A DNA stretch of 64,000 bases, from assembly GCA_040791665.1 (NCBI GenBank), contig JBFNNX010000023.1:1-64000 (forward strand), read 5' to 3'. Below the pieces are notes generated by a model. The model made no database searches. It was given only the letters and a program-made list of their open reading frames with translations, and was not told the origin of the DNA. The translations under genes were made by a program, and so were the position numbers. This stretch comes from Thiodiazotropha sp040791665 (lineage in GTDB: Bacteria > Pseudomonadota > Gammaproteobacteria > Chromatiales > Chromatiaceae). Numbering within the stretch: position 1 is the first letter of the stretch; every line of letters starts with the position of its first letter. Below are positions 7,565-16,055 of the stretch, piece by piece.

Positions 7565-9667
7565 TCAGTCAGTGATTGAGCCGGCACTGGCACCAGATGC
7601 CTGCGGTGTAATGTATCGGTACAACTTTTCAAAGTTGTCGATTTCGAAAAACCGCTGGTACAGATTCTCTACCGATTCCACTTTTTCCTCTTGCCACCAC
7701 TCCTCAGTACGAACGTCCTGATGGAGTACATCCCCGGCGATAAAACAGCCTAGCTGATAATAGGCTGTCCACTGATCATCGTCGAAAAATTGATCTGTAG
7801 TCGACTCGTGTGGAAACGCCGGATGATTATTTTTGTAATCGTGACCGGGCTTGAACCAGTTTTTATAGTCGTTCAGGTCACGCCAGCGGGTTTGCTGACG
7901 CAAAGACGATTTCACATAGATGATCAGCCCCCAGTTTTCTTTTCGATTGGGTTTCTCCGGCAGGTCGGACAGCGTCCCAACGACGAAGTGCGAGTCAGAT
8001 GTGCCGGCAGACGGCTTCGGGCGAATCACATCCTCTGGCTTGGTGTCACGAAAATCTATGGCAATACCCAGTTCGTGACGCGCCCTCAGGATCAAGTTGT
8101 TGAGATCAGAAAGGCCATAGGCAGGGTCAGCGGTTGCATCGACCGCAATGATTAGGCGGCAACGGCGGCGGAGCAATTCGTACACCCCAAGATTCTCGAT
8201 ATTGCCGCCGTCAGACAGATTAACCAGCGGTCGCTGAGAATCCGTGCGGCCCAGCAGTTCGAGTATGTGGTAATAGGGCCACCACCGCGCGAGGAGGCCA
8301 GTTATGAGATTGGCAGGCCGAGAAAGCCTGTTTGGATTACGCACCCACAATCCCAGGCGTATACCCAATAAGGCCATGACAAAGGACTGCAGCTTTCGTG
8401 TATGTATACCCATGCCAGGATTGACAGCGGCCCCAGAGGCGGCAATCGCGGTAGACAGCTTCATATCTGGATACAGCGTCTTGGTATCTGCATACCCGGT
8501 CAGTTTGGAACCACAGTACAAAGGTGAGAGCAGAAAGTAGTCAGCCGCTCGTCGTCCCAAAGGTTTTTTTGTTTCAGTCTTATTCGACGACACATCATCT
8601 GTTGTGCTCTTGATACCCGTGACCGCACCGGCACCCTTTCCCGAATGGCGACCGTCGTTCCTGCGTTCGACCTCCGACATCAAGGTGACACAGGTATTAA
8701 TGAGCGGATAGGGCGCGTAGGGGAATGATGGACCGCGTTCCACCCACAACTCGCACAATGGCAAGGCCAATATCTGCGCTACTCGCTGTTTGATCGTCTT
8801 ATTATTGTCCGAAACGAAACTAGTCGGGTTGGCTGCGCCAGTCCTTATATAGGTATCTGCCAGACGATTCCTGTAGAATCTGTGCAAGCCCAGCACATTC
8901 GGATTGGAAAAGAAACCGACTACGACTACAACACCGAGGGCAACGAATGCCATACCAAAAGTCTGCACAGTATTGAACATCTGCAATTCACCAATCAGAT
9001 ATGGTGCGTATATAACCGCAAACAGTACCAGTATCGCTTCCAGGGCGATCAACTGATCATACGGCCAGGGCAGTATTTGCCGAACGGCATGGCCGACCAG
9101 GTGAAAAAACAAAACCAAAGCAGCGCCCATGCCAAGTACCCAACTCACCCAGGGGACAAGTCCCGGCACCAGTTTCCAGCAGGCTGACAACAACAGTACG
9201 ACACATGCGAGGGTTGCCACGATCCAGATCGAATTCAGCACGATACTAGTAATTATTCCGGTCAAAAACCGGATCCAGCTCATCGTATAGGCAGGGCCTT
9301 CGCCCGGCGTAAGATAGCGCGCGCCTCTTAGTAGCGACTCGCGATCCTGGTCCGCGAACAATAACGGCACATCAGTCGCGTCGTGGTTGGCCTGGGTATG
9401 AAGTCGAGAATGGATGTATGCACCGATATACCCTCCACCAGACACGGTCGAAAGATAGTCAACCTGCTGCAGTACACCACAGCGTTGCAGAACATGGAGA
9501 AATCCGAGGCAGATGGTGGCTGAACGAACGCCACCACCCGATAGGGCGATACCGAAAAAGTGTTCGTCATCCTTGAACCCGGCGCGTCCGGTATTGAGCT
9601 CACGGCGGGCTCTGATCTGCGCAAGTTCTTCATCGACGACGTTCTTCCAATCCATGGGATCGCTCAA
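7565..9667 (-). CDS. Patatin-like phospholipase with internal membrane helices
   Basis: A 700-residue protein. Residues 38-90 carry the patatin oxyanion motif (ALSGGGVRSA, 41-50) and nucleophile elbow (STVSGGGYIG, Ser75). The catalytic aspartate lies in the NLSDGG motif about two thirds along. Four or five hydrophobic helices (about 125-255) are inserted between the Ser and Asp parts. Patatins hydrolyse acyl chains from phospholipids; the helices suggest inner-membrane anchoring. TTG at 9665-9667 is the preferred start, with GGAG seven bases upstream; ATG four codons later is possible. It is flanked on both sides by transposase remnants, which suggests acquisition or rearrangement. Confidence 0.8.
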   Translation of the reverse strand: MSDPMDWKNVVDEELAQIRARRELNTGRAGFKDDEHFFGIALSGGGVRSATICLGFLHVLQRCGVLQQVDYLSTVSGGGYIGAYIHSRLHTQANHDATDVPLLFADQDRESLLRGARYLTPGEGPAYTMSWIRFLTGIITSIVLNSIWIVATLACVVLLLSACWKLVPGLVPWVSWVLGMGAALVLFFHLVGHAVRQILPWPYDQLIALEAILVLFAVIYAPYLIGELQMFNTVQTFGMAFVALGVVVVVGFFSNPNVLGLHRFYRNRLADTYIRTGAANPTSFVSDNNKTIKQRVAQILALPLCELWVERGPSFPYAPYPLINTCVTLMSEVERRNDGRHSGKGAGAVTGIKSTTDDVSSNKTETKKPLGRRAADYFLLSPLYCGSKLTGYADTKTLYPDMKLSTAIAASGAAVNPGMGIHTRKLQSFVMALLGIRLGLWVRNPNRLSRPANLITGLLARWWPYYHILELLGRTDSQRPLVNLSDGGNIENLGVYELLRRRCRLIIAVDATADPAYGLSDLNNLILRARHELGIAIDFRDTKPEDVIRPKPSAGTSDSHFVVGTLSDLPEKPNRKENWGLIIYVKSSLRQQTRWRDLNDYKNWFKPGHDYKNNHPAFPHESTTDQFFDDDQWTAYYQLGCFIAGDVLHQDVRTEEWWQEEKVESVENLYQRFFEIDNFEKLYRYITPQASGASAGSITD

Positions 9668-10021
9668 GTAGTTCTCCAGAATCTGGTTCCAAAGGATTCT
9701 AGCATAAACCGTAGTATTGAACCGGGTGCGATTTTCAGTCGCCCCTTAGCGGTTCTTAAATTAAATGCCACGCGTTTATTGGACATTAAAACAACCGTAA
9801 TCGGGGACACCCAAAATATTCTTGCGCTCTCGTAACAGGTAAGATAGGGTTTCTAGAAATCATCAAAGACAACAAGGAGGTTGTGATGACACGTCAGCGT
9901 GAAACCCCAGTCAACCTGGAAGCCACCCTTACTACCACTGTATTTCCCGCTATGTATGCTGCACCTGGTTATGCGGAGACAATAATAAGGGAAACCCTGA
10001 ACCTCTTTACCTTTACTCCCT
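9668..10021. other. Intergenic region with second transposase remnant
   Basis: No intact gene. The stretch 9835-9965 holds the second transposase remnant with its leader. The remaining sequence (9668-9830) carries GGGGACACCC-like blocks typical of the ends of such elements, but no clean repeat boundary is visible. Confidence 0.45.
9886..9965 (+). pseudogene. Second 5' remnant of a REP-associated transposase, frameshifted
   Basis: AACAAGGAGG precedes an ATG reading MTRQRETPVNLEAT. Restoring one C then gives PYYHCISRYVCCTWLCGD, the canonical N-terminus of REP-associated Y1 transposases (family: ATPYYHCVSRCVRRAFLCGED). The copy ends there. With the remnant at 7402 it brackets the patatin gene in the opposite orientation to it. 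Confidence 0.7.
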
Positions 10022-11167
10022 TTACTTAAATACTAGACCAATACCTATGGAGTTTTGATCTTTTGTGTAGTCTGAAAGTGTACTCATGGGACCATAATGA
10101 GCTCGCAGGTAAAGTGGAAGTCTAAAGTTATTATTAGGAACCCAGGGTAGAACTATATAGAAGTCAAGCGAGTCAGTCTCAAGAAATTCATCACCAATTG
10201 TCCATTCAAAGCCTATCTCAGAAGTGGGGAATGATGATATATTTGTATTAAAGGTATCTGAAACTATGATTTTTATTCTATCGTAGTCTTCTATATCAAC
10301 TCCTTTATCTGCTTGATCACCCCAAAATACATCAGATTCATCAGATAGATAAAGCTTGGCACTCACCCATGTATTAATACATTTAAATGTGGTATCACAC
10401 AGTACATTGTCTGAATGGTCTTTCCCAAAGTTAATCTTACTTTCAACCGCAATATAATTTGCACTTCTACTTATTGAGTCGAAGTATTCGTGATTTCCTG
10501 CCTCTAGTTCGATTTGCGCCCTAAATCTTCCAAAATCAGATGAAGCAGGGTCCGTTATCATTTCATCTGCATTCGTACTTTGACCATTTGATCTATGCTC
10601 AATGCTTAAGTTGACCCATTCAATAGTAAATGACTTATATGATAAGGTTTCTTCAAAATGTTTCCTAAAATTGAATGCTGGATTACTTAATCTATTAATT
10701 ACTGGACTTGAACCTCTTGTTCCAAGATAAAAATCAAATTCACCTGTAAAGGTGAAGAATATGTCACCTATTCTTTCTTCATATGCTCTGAGGCAATCCA
10801 GTTCTGGGATATACTCATTTTTATTTTTAGGTTTTTTAATCGGCATACAATGTGGGCGTAAAAAATTATACCGAAGTGAATATCTAACCTCGAAGGAGCT
10901 ATCATCATCATCTGTGCTTTGACGAATAGCGTAGTTTGGCTTGTATGAAGAGAATCGACTTTCTCGGTCATCACAAAGAAAGGGGCTTTTATTGCAATAG
11001 CACTCCCTTTGTCGATCTTCACCAATAACACTAGAGCAGTCTTGTAGTTGCTCACTGGATTCTTCTTCAAAAGTGTATTGATCTGTTATCCTGCTATGTG
11101 CGTTATGAATTGAAAAATAAATGAAAATTAGTAACAAATAATACTTGGTTCCATTACTAGTAAACAT
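10022..11167 (-). CDS. OMPLA-like outer membrane phospholipase A1
   Basis: A 381-residue protein with an N-terminal signal sequence (about 1-25, ending HNAHS). From about residue 90 it is beta-barrel-like, with alternating hydrophobic strands and a C-terminal phenylalanine (GIGLVFK). The motif IEHRSNGQS (189-197) corresponds to the OMPLA active site HxSNGxS, so H191 and S193 would be the catalytic dyad. OMPLA hydrolyses phospholipids that reach the outer leaflet, when it dimerises. The cysteine-rich segment after the signal peptide (CYCN, FLC) is not usual. The gene is visibly AT-rich compared with its neighbours, which suggests horizontal transfer. Confidence 0.75.
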   Translation of the reverse strand: MFTSNGTKYYLLLIFIYFSIHNAHSRITDQYTFEEESSEQLQDCSSVIGEDRQRECYCNKSPFLCDDRESRFSSYKPNYAIRQSTDDDDSSFEVRYSLRYNFLRPHCMPIKKPKNKNEYIPELDCLRAYEERIGDIFFTFTGEFDFYLGTRGSSPVINRLSNPAFNFRKHFEETLSYKSFTIEWVNLSIEHRSNGQSTNADEMITDPASSDFGRFRAQIELEAGNHEYFDSISRSANYIAVESKINFGKDHSDNVLCDTTFKCINTWVSAKLYLSDESDVFWGDQADKGVDIEDYDRIKIIVSDTFNTNISSFPTSEIGFEWTIGDEFLETDSLDFYIVLPWVPNNNFRLPLYLRAHYGPMSTLSDYTKDQNSIGIGLVFK

Positions 11168-11614
11168 CGTCGATTCTCCCTCTAGATTTATTTGAATCCT
11201 TCAGAATGCATTACTTGTAAAGCTTTAAGAGACAGACCCTTTTTTAAGATTGATGACCCATAATTTACTTGTTTGTATTTCTCAAATCGAAATCATATTC
11301 ATAGCATGCGATCTGTTCCATAAATTGTTGTAAAATCTACGTTCTGTCACCCGGATTAACATAGCTGTATATCAAGACAATGAGGAGTATTTTTTGATAA
11401 GACGCCTATTCTTCTTATTAGCAATACCTTAACCTAAGAAGCAAGTGCACAGTATGTTTTCCTAGGAAGAATAGTTACTACCTCGAATAATTCAAGGCCA
11501 TATGGTCATGCGGAAAAAAGGGGCCAGAGAGGAATTGTCTCTAGTATAAGAAACAATTCCTCTCTGGCCCCTTTTATTTACTTCCTTATAGTTTCCCTCA
11601 CTCCATCACATCAC
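11168..11614. other. Intergenic region, AT-rich
   Basis: No gene seen. The only clear structure is the long inverted repeat at 11516-11575, listed separately. The part next to 11167 will hold the promoter of the phospholipase gene, which reads leftward, but no convincing boxes are visible. Confidence 0.4.
11516..11575. repeat. 23-bp perfect inverted repeat, REP-like/bidirectional terminator
   Basis: Arms 11516-11538 and 11553-11575 are perfect complements (AAAAGGGGCCAGAGAGG... and its mirror), with a 14-base loop. The A-run before and T-run after the stem make it a plausible terminator for transcription in either direction. The core GGxCAGAGAG recurs in palindromes at 22295-22348 and 22975-22997, so it belongs to a dispersed palindrome family. 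Confidence 0.75.
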
Positions 11615-12232
11615 TCAGGTCGGCCCTCCGATCGATAGACTTTCAACAAAGATGAGTTCACAGGCCCGGGCTCCAGTGTCCTTTCTGGATAATGAACTGC
11701 GCCAGTACCAACCATCCGGTGAGTAGGCCTCTACCAGGTAGCCCCGTAGATGCACGATATGGCCAAGCCGCACTTCATCGAGCAAATCAGCGATAATCTC
11801 GTCTTTTGGGATCATATGCATATTGGCGCTATTGTACTGGATCTCCCGCCTCTGCAATGGCATCTCCCGGGCGTGCCAGCGATACCAGCGTCCACTCTGA
11901 CTGATCTCGATCCTGTCCAGAACATGTTCATCCGACATGGGCCCCCAACCCACGGCGAGGTCGATCGGCGCCAGTTCCGCCTCCCGATCAAAGCGGTAAT
12001 CTTCACGACCAAGTACCCGGGCAGACATCTCGAACCGGGCTAAAGGTTTTATCGAGTAACCCCGATGATCGAAGACCTGCATATCATCGACGGCAATCTG
12101 AATCGGTGGCTTCGCTGCAGTTACGCCTGGTCCATAACGAATCTGATCCTCGGAAAGCAACCACCAAACAAGACCTGCAATCACGGCAAATAGTATCCAT
12201 CTCCTCATTCTCGGCCACACCTCCTCAGTCAC
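11615..12232 (-). CDS. Membrane-anchored conserved protein of unknown function
   Basis: A protein of up to 205 residues with one N-terminal membrane helix (RRWILFAVIAGLVWWLL) and an extracytoplasmic remainder of mixed alpha/beta character. Features are a DRxxELAPIDLAVGWGPMSD block, WYRWH, and a C-terminal GYLVEA.SPDGWYWRSSLSR.DTGA.ACELIFV segment. The latter is typical of a conserved hypothetical proteobacterial family with no assigned role. GTG at 12230-12232 gives the longest form; ATG at 12206-12208 leaves a GAGGAGG about 12 bases upstream and removes eight residues. Single gene. Confidence 0.6.
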   Translation of the reverse strand: MTEEVWPRMRRWILFAVIAGLVWWLLSEDQIRYGPGVTAAKPPIQIAVDDMQVFDHRGYSIKPLARFEMSARVLGREDYRFDREAELAPIDLAVGWGPMSDEHVLDRIEISQSGRWYRWHAREMPLQRREIQYNSANMHMIPKDEIIADLLDEVRLGHIVHLRGYLVEAYSPDGWYWRSSLSRKDTGARACELIFVESLSIGGPT

Positions 12233-12438
12233 ACGACATTAATCCATATTAACGGATCAATAGTCCATGTGTTTTATAAGAATTAGCTACTTTAACGATG
12301 CAAATCCCGGGCCATACTTAAATGCGCAATACCACCTAAGATCTTCGCTGAGATGGTAAGATGTAAGTATTCAAAGATCAGCCATTTCTGCTATTCTCGG
12401 TTGGTCTCCTACTGACCACGGGTTCTTTTGGTTTGATC

Positions 12439-13242
12439 ATGAAACAAGTTTACACACTCAGAATCAACACAACGGAAAACATCGGGATAAATGAGATACC
12501 CACGGAGCAGGTTTGGCATTGGCTCGTCGCGGCCTGGAACGATATTCAACAAGTGCCGGCCCAAAGCCTGTTCTTCGGCGCCTGTTTAACCCTGCTGAGC
12601 ATTGTGATTTCCCTTGGAATTATTCTCTCCGGTAACTATTATCTGCTTCTACCGTTGCTGGCGGGTTTTCTACTGATCGCGCCATTCATCGGTATAGGTC
12701 CATACTCAATCAGCCAGCAGCTGGAACATGACGAGAGCTCCAGTCTGAAAGTGGCGAGCCTCGCTTGGTCCCAAAACAGTTTTCAACTATTCAGCATGGG
12801 GTTGGTATTGCTGGTGAGCTTCCTTGTCTGGTTTATGCTGGCACGACTGATATTCTTCTCTTTTTACGACGGCCAGATTCCTTCCGATTGGCTGGGATAC
12901 ATCACGGTGGTACTAGGTTCCTGGGAAGGTCTCCAAATACTCGCTGTAGGCACCTTTGTCGGTGGGATGCTGGCCGTTCTGGTATTTGCCTTCAGCGCGG
13001 TTTCCATCCCAATGCTGATGGATCGCCCTGTCAGCTTCATATCCGCCATGCGCACCAGCTGGGCAGCGGTTCGCTATAACCTGGTGTCCATGCTGCTATG
13101 GGGAGGGATGCTGGTCACTATTATTTATGCCTGTTTCATGACAGGATTTCTTGGCTTTATTATAGGATTTCCCCTGGCCGCCCATGGCACCTGGCATGCT
13201 TACCGTGACCTGGTAACAGTCAGGGAGCATCCATTGGAGTGA
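12439..13242 (+). CDS. DUF2189 integral membrane protein
   Basis: About 267 residues with six hydrophobic segments. The N-terminal part (TEQVWHWLVAAWNDIQQVPAQSLFFG) and the glycine-rich first helices match DUF2189, a family of polytopic membrane proteins resembling cytochrome-oxidase-like subunits by annotation only. The C-terminus ends with the conserved GFPLAAHGTWHAYRDLV motif. ATG at 12439 is preferred to TTG at 12433. Function unknown. Confidence 0.8.
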   Translation: MKQVYTLRINTTENIGINEIPTEQVWHWLVAAWNDIQQVPAQSLFFGACLTLLSIVISLGIILSGNYYLLLPLLAGFLLIAPFIGIGPYSISQQLEHDESSSLKVASLAWSQNSFQLFSMGLVLLVSFLVWFMLARLIFFSFYDGQIPSDWLGYITVVLGSWEGLQILAVGTFVGGMLAVLVFAFSAVSIPMLMDRPVSFISAMRTSWAAVRYNLVSMLLWGGMLVTIIYACFMTGFLGFIIGFPLAAHGTWHAYRDLVTVREHPLE

Positions 13243-13895
13243 CTTGTTCCAGACTAACTCGATAACAATATCAGCTTTTCAAAAATAGGGAACCGAAAAG
13301 ATATCGGCTTCATATTCATACTGTGTGTCTGAGCAAAATCCGGTGGTACGTGAGTGTAACAGCATTCCCGATAAAATACCCTTGCGGTAATGCGGAAATG
13401 TATAGTACCCGAGATTATGGCCGGCTTCACCCATCGGCTGTAAGGGCTCTTCCGATTGCCCAGCACTATTGCGCGCCGCCATGGCCATATTACTGTCTGG
13501 ACAGGTCACCGGATTGTGTTTGACCAACGGTTGACCGTTCTCCCAGGCACGCCAGGCTCATTCAAGAACCTGACTTAGATACGGTACCGTGCTTCGAGAT
13601 GCCTCCAGATCAGCAGAAAAAGAGCTTCGTAGATCTCAATCTCAACTTCCTCTGCCGTCTCCAGTAGCATCAGTCCTTTTTTACGGCTATTAAGCGTAAT
13701 GCGGGATTGACATCAGCCGCGCTGACTGTCTTACTCTTCATGTTCTTTCATTTAACCTTTTTTATCATTGCACCTCCTGGGCGTACCCCACTTCCGCACA
13801 CTCAATAACCCTCATCTTATAAACGTGGACGGTGTTTTGATTGATGCCATAGTGATTGCAGATGATGGAGCCTCATCAATAAGTAATGTAAACGG
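13243..13895. other. Intergenic region with probable decayed minus-strand genes
   Basis: No intact gene. On the minus strand 13279-13550 is open and reads a 90-residue tail without a credible start (from the TGA at about 13548), ending EYEADIFSVPYF; I do not recognise it. Further up, an AGGAGGTGCAATG start at about 13770 opens only six codons. It is followed by two short coupled frames: 13670-13741 (MKSKTVSAADVNPALRLIAVKKD) and 13575-13670 (MLLETAEEVEIEIYEALFLL, then IWRHLEARYRI). The run of short frames after one good ribosome site looks like a small gene broken by frameshifts. Confidence 0.35.
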
Positions 13896-15395
13896 TTACA
13901 GTTCCTTGGTGACAGTACAGTTTCGGTTGTTCTTTGCTATATATAGTGCCTTGTCAGCTTCAGAATAAAGCTGTTCAGCATCCAGTATGGACCGGCCGTC
14001 CGCGTTTACTGCACCAATTGATATTGTTATATATTCTGAGGCCGTATTTGAGGCATGTGGTATCTTTAATGATTCGATGCTTTTTCTGATCTTTTCTAAT
14101 AAGTTATTGGACTCAATTCTATCTAATTCAGAAAATATTAATGCAAACTCCTCCCCGCCTATTCTGAAGGCATAATCATTTGGACGTCTTAACTTGGATA
14201 GTATCGTTTGACAGATATCAGATAGCGCTTTATCTCCAGCGGGGTGACCATTTTTGTCATTGAAATTCTTAAAACAGTCAACGTCAATGATTGCTAATGT
14301 CAGTCTCGTATCATGACGTTTTGCCATCGCCACTTCGTGATGAATTATATGTTCATATTTTCTTCTATTCCCGAGTGTCGTTAACTTGTCTGTAAGTGAC
14401 ATTTTTTTACTGGTTGTATCTTGCATGATGCATGTGTACCCAGAAATATCGTAGTCACTATTAAATACAGGAACGACGGTCATTTCTCCCCAGTTCTTGC
14501 TTCCTTCTCTTGTGGTTCGTGTAATTTCTCCCTTCCAAGTTGCTCCTGTTTTTAAAACCTTCCAAATGTAGCCTTCTAACTCATTCTTCTCATCGCCATG
14601 CAAGAAAAAATGACTAGGAGTGTTAACCATATCGCTTCTTAGGCTTTCCAGGTATCGGCAAAACGCATTGCTTATGTCGATTATTTCCCCATCAGGTTTT
14701 AAACGTGAAATCATGATATTTTGGTCAATCAGATGAGCTCGCATTTTGATCTCTTTTTCATAGAGCTTTTGGCCACGCAAAATATAGAACGCTATGAAAA
14801 GAGTAATAACACAGACTAAAATAGCCAAAGAACTCATCAAATAGATAGAGTCTCTTGTTGTGTTAATGGCATTTGCTCTAAATTCTGATGCTTTGGAAGC
14901 GGAAAATTCAACCAATTTGTTGGTTTGAATTGTTAAGTTATTGACATAGTCTGCACCTTTACCTCTGGTGATTTCCGCACTCAATTCATGCTGACCAGAC
15001 TTTTTTAAATCGATAACTTCACTTCTAATTTCTCGCCACCCTAAAAAATCATCATGAACCCTTTTGATTTTATCTCGATCACCGAGATAGCGGTCAAAAA
15101 TCAGCCAAAAGTTCTCGATGGCTTTTTTTTCGTGTTTCTCCACTATAGCGCTGGCTTGGTTGATTTGTTTATGATTATTAGCGAGAGCCACATCTTTCAT
15201 AGAGCGATGCATCGCTACAAGATGATAGTTGATTTTTTGAGCGGCATTACTGACTGTGTAGGGATGCTTGTACAGCCCATCAATTTCGCCTGAAATTGAC
15301 TGCAGTGTGATAACGTATAGGATACCGGTCATGGTGACCAATAGTATGATGATCGTAAATCCAATGGTTGTTTTTGAAAAAGTTATCTTGTTCAT
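13896..15395 (-). CDS. Membrane diguanylate cyclase with MCP-like sensor and PAS
   Basis: About 499 residues from the ATG at 15393-15395; an upstream in-frame start at 15518 would add 41 unlikely residues. Order: membrane helix (about 5-28), a helical periplasmic four-helix-bundle sensor (about 30-180), second helix (about 188-210), PAS domain (about 225-345) and GGDEF domain (about 355-490). The active site reads GGEEF, with a product-inhibition site RPND five residues before it, so it should make c-di-GMP from GTP under feedback control. No EAL domain. Flanked by long intergenic regions and likely monocistronic. Confidence 0.88.
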   Translation of the reverse strand: MNKITFSKTTIGFTIIILLVTMTGILYVITLQSISGEIDGLYKHPYTVSNAAQKINYHLVAMHRSMKDVALANNHKQINQASAIVEKHEKKAIENFWLIFDRYLGDRDKIKRVHDDFLGWREIRSEVIDLKKSGQHELSAEITRGKGADYVNNLTIQTNKLVEFSASKASEFRANAINTTRDSIYLMSSLAILVCVITLFIAFYILRGQKLYEKEIKMRAHLIDQNIMISRLKPDGEIIDISNAFCRYLESLRSDMVNTPSHFFLHGDEKNELEGYIWKVLKTGATWKGEITRTTREGSKNWGEMTVVPVFNSDYDISGYTCIMQDTTSKKMSLTDKLTTLGNRRKYEHIIHHEVAMAKRHDTRLTLAIIDVDCFKNFNDKNGHPAGDKALSDICQTILSKLRRPNDYAFRIGGEEFALIFSELDRIESNNLLEKIRKSIESLKIPHASNTASEYITISIGAVNADGRSILDAEQLYSEADKALYIAKNNRNCTVTKEL

Positions 15396-16055
15396 CGATC
15401 TTAGAAATTGCCTTGTGCACGCACAGCCGTATGACCAAGTGTCATCAATGACTTTTTCCAAGGTGTCAAAATCTCTGGTCGTCAGATACGATAATTCATG
15501 GTAAAAATTTAAATACACGAACTGACCCTATCTCTTTATCGGTCTAAAAATTTTTAACTTGAGACTGTTACATTAAGCGGCTAATAATAATTAGAAAAAT
15601 TATTGTACTTGCTAGCTGTTGTCTATTATGTATGTCATTGTTAATGTTCAATATTATTTTATCAGTGACTATTTCCCCGTATATGCCTATCTATTTTTAA
15701 CTTAGTTTCAAAACATTACGATTTATTGTCCCTTCCTGATTCATGCTCAATCAGATATGAACATACATAGCAATCAATCTATTAATATATTTTCTATGAT
15801 AGGGTTATTCTATTATTATAGTAATGAACGTGGATTCATCCGCTCATACTAAGCGAGATGGCTCGTAAACACTTACACGGAAGACCTCGCTCCATTTCCT
15901 CTGCAGACTGATACAGAATACTAAATCATTTTTTCAGCCTGCCGATAGTGTTTTGAAGAACATCCATGTTATTTATCACACATTCCACTGTTGATGCCTA
16001 GCACGCGGATTGTCTGCAAAGCTGTTAACGACAGGATATCTACTGCATACAGCAT
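15396..16055. other. AT-rich intergenic region between divergent c-di-GMP genes
   Basis: About 660 bases separate the divergently transcribed cyclase and the CHASE protein. No gene, repeat or clear operator was seen; promoters for both genes are expected here. The AT-rich part 15540-15840 contrasts with the GC-rich gene that follows. Confidence 0.4.

Noticed and set aside
12433..12438. TTG start for the DUF2189 gene
   Set aside because: The ATG two codons later is more likely and gives the family's normal N-terminus.
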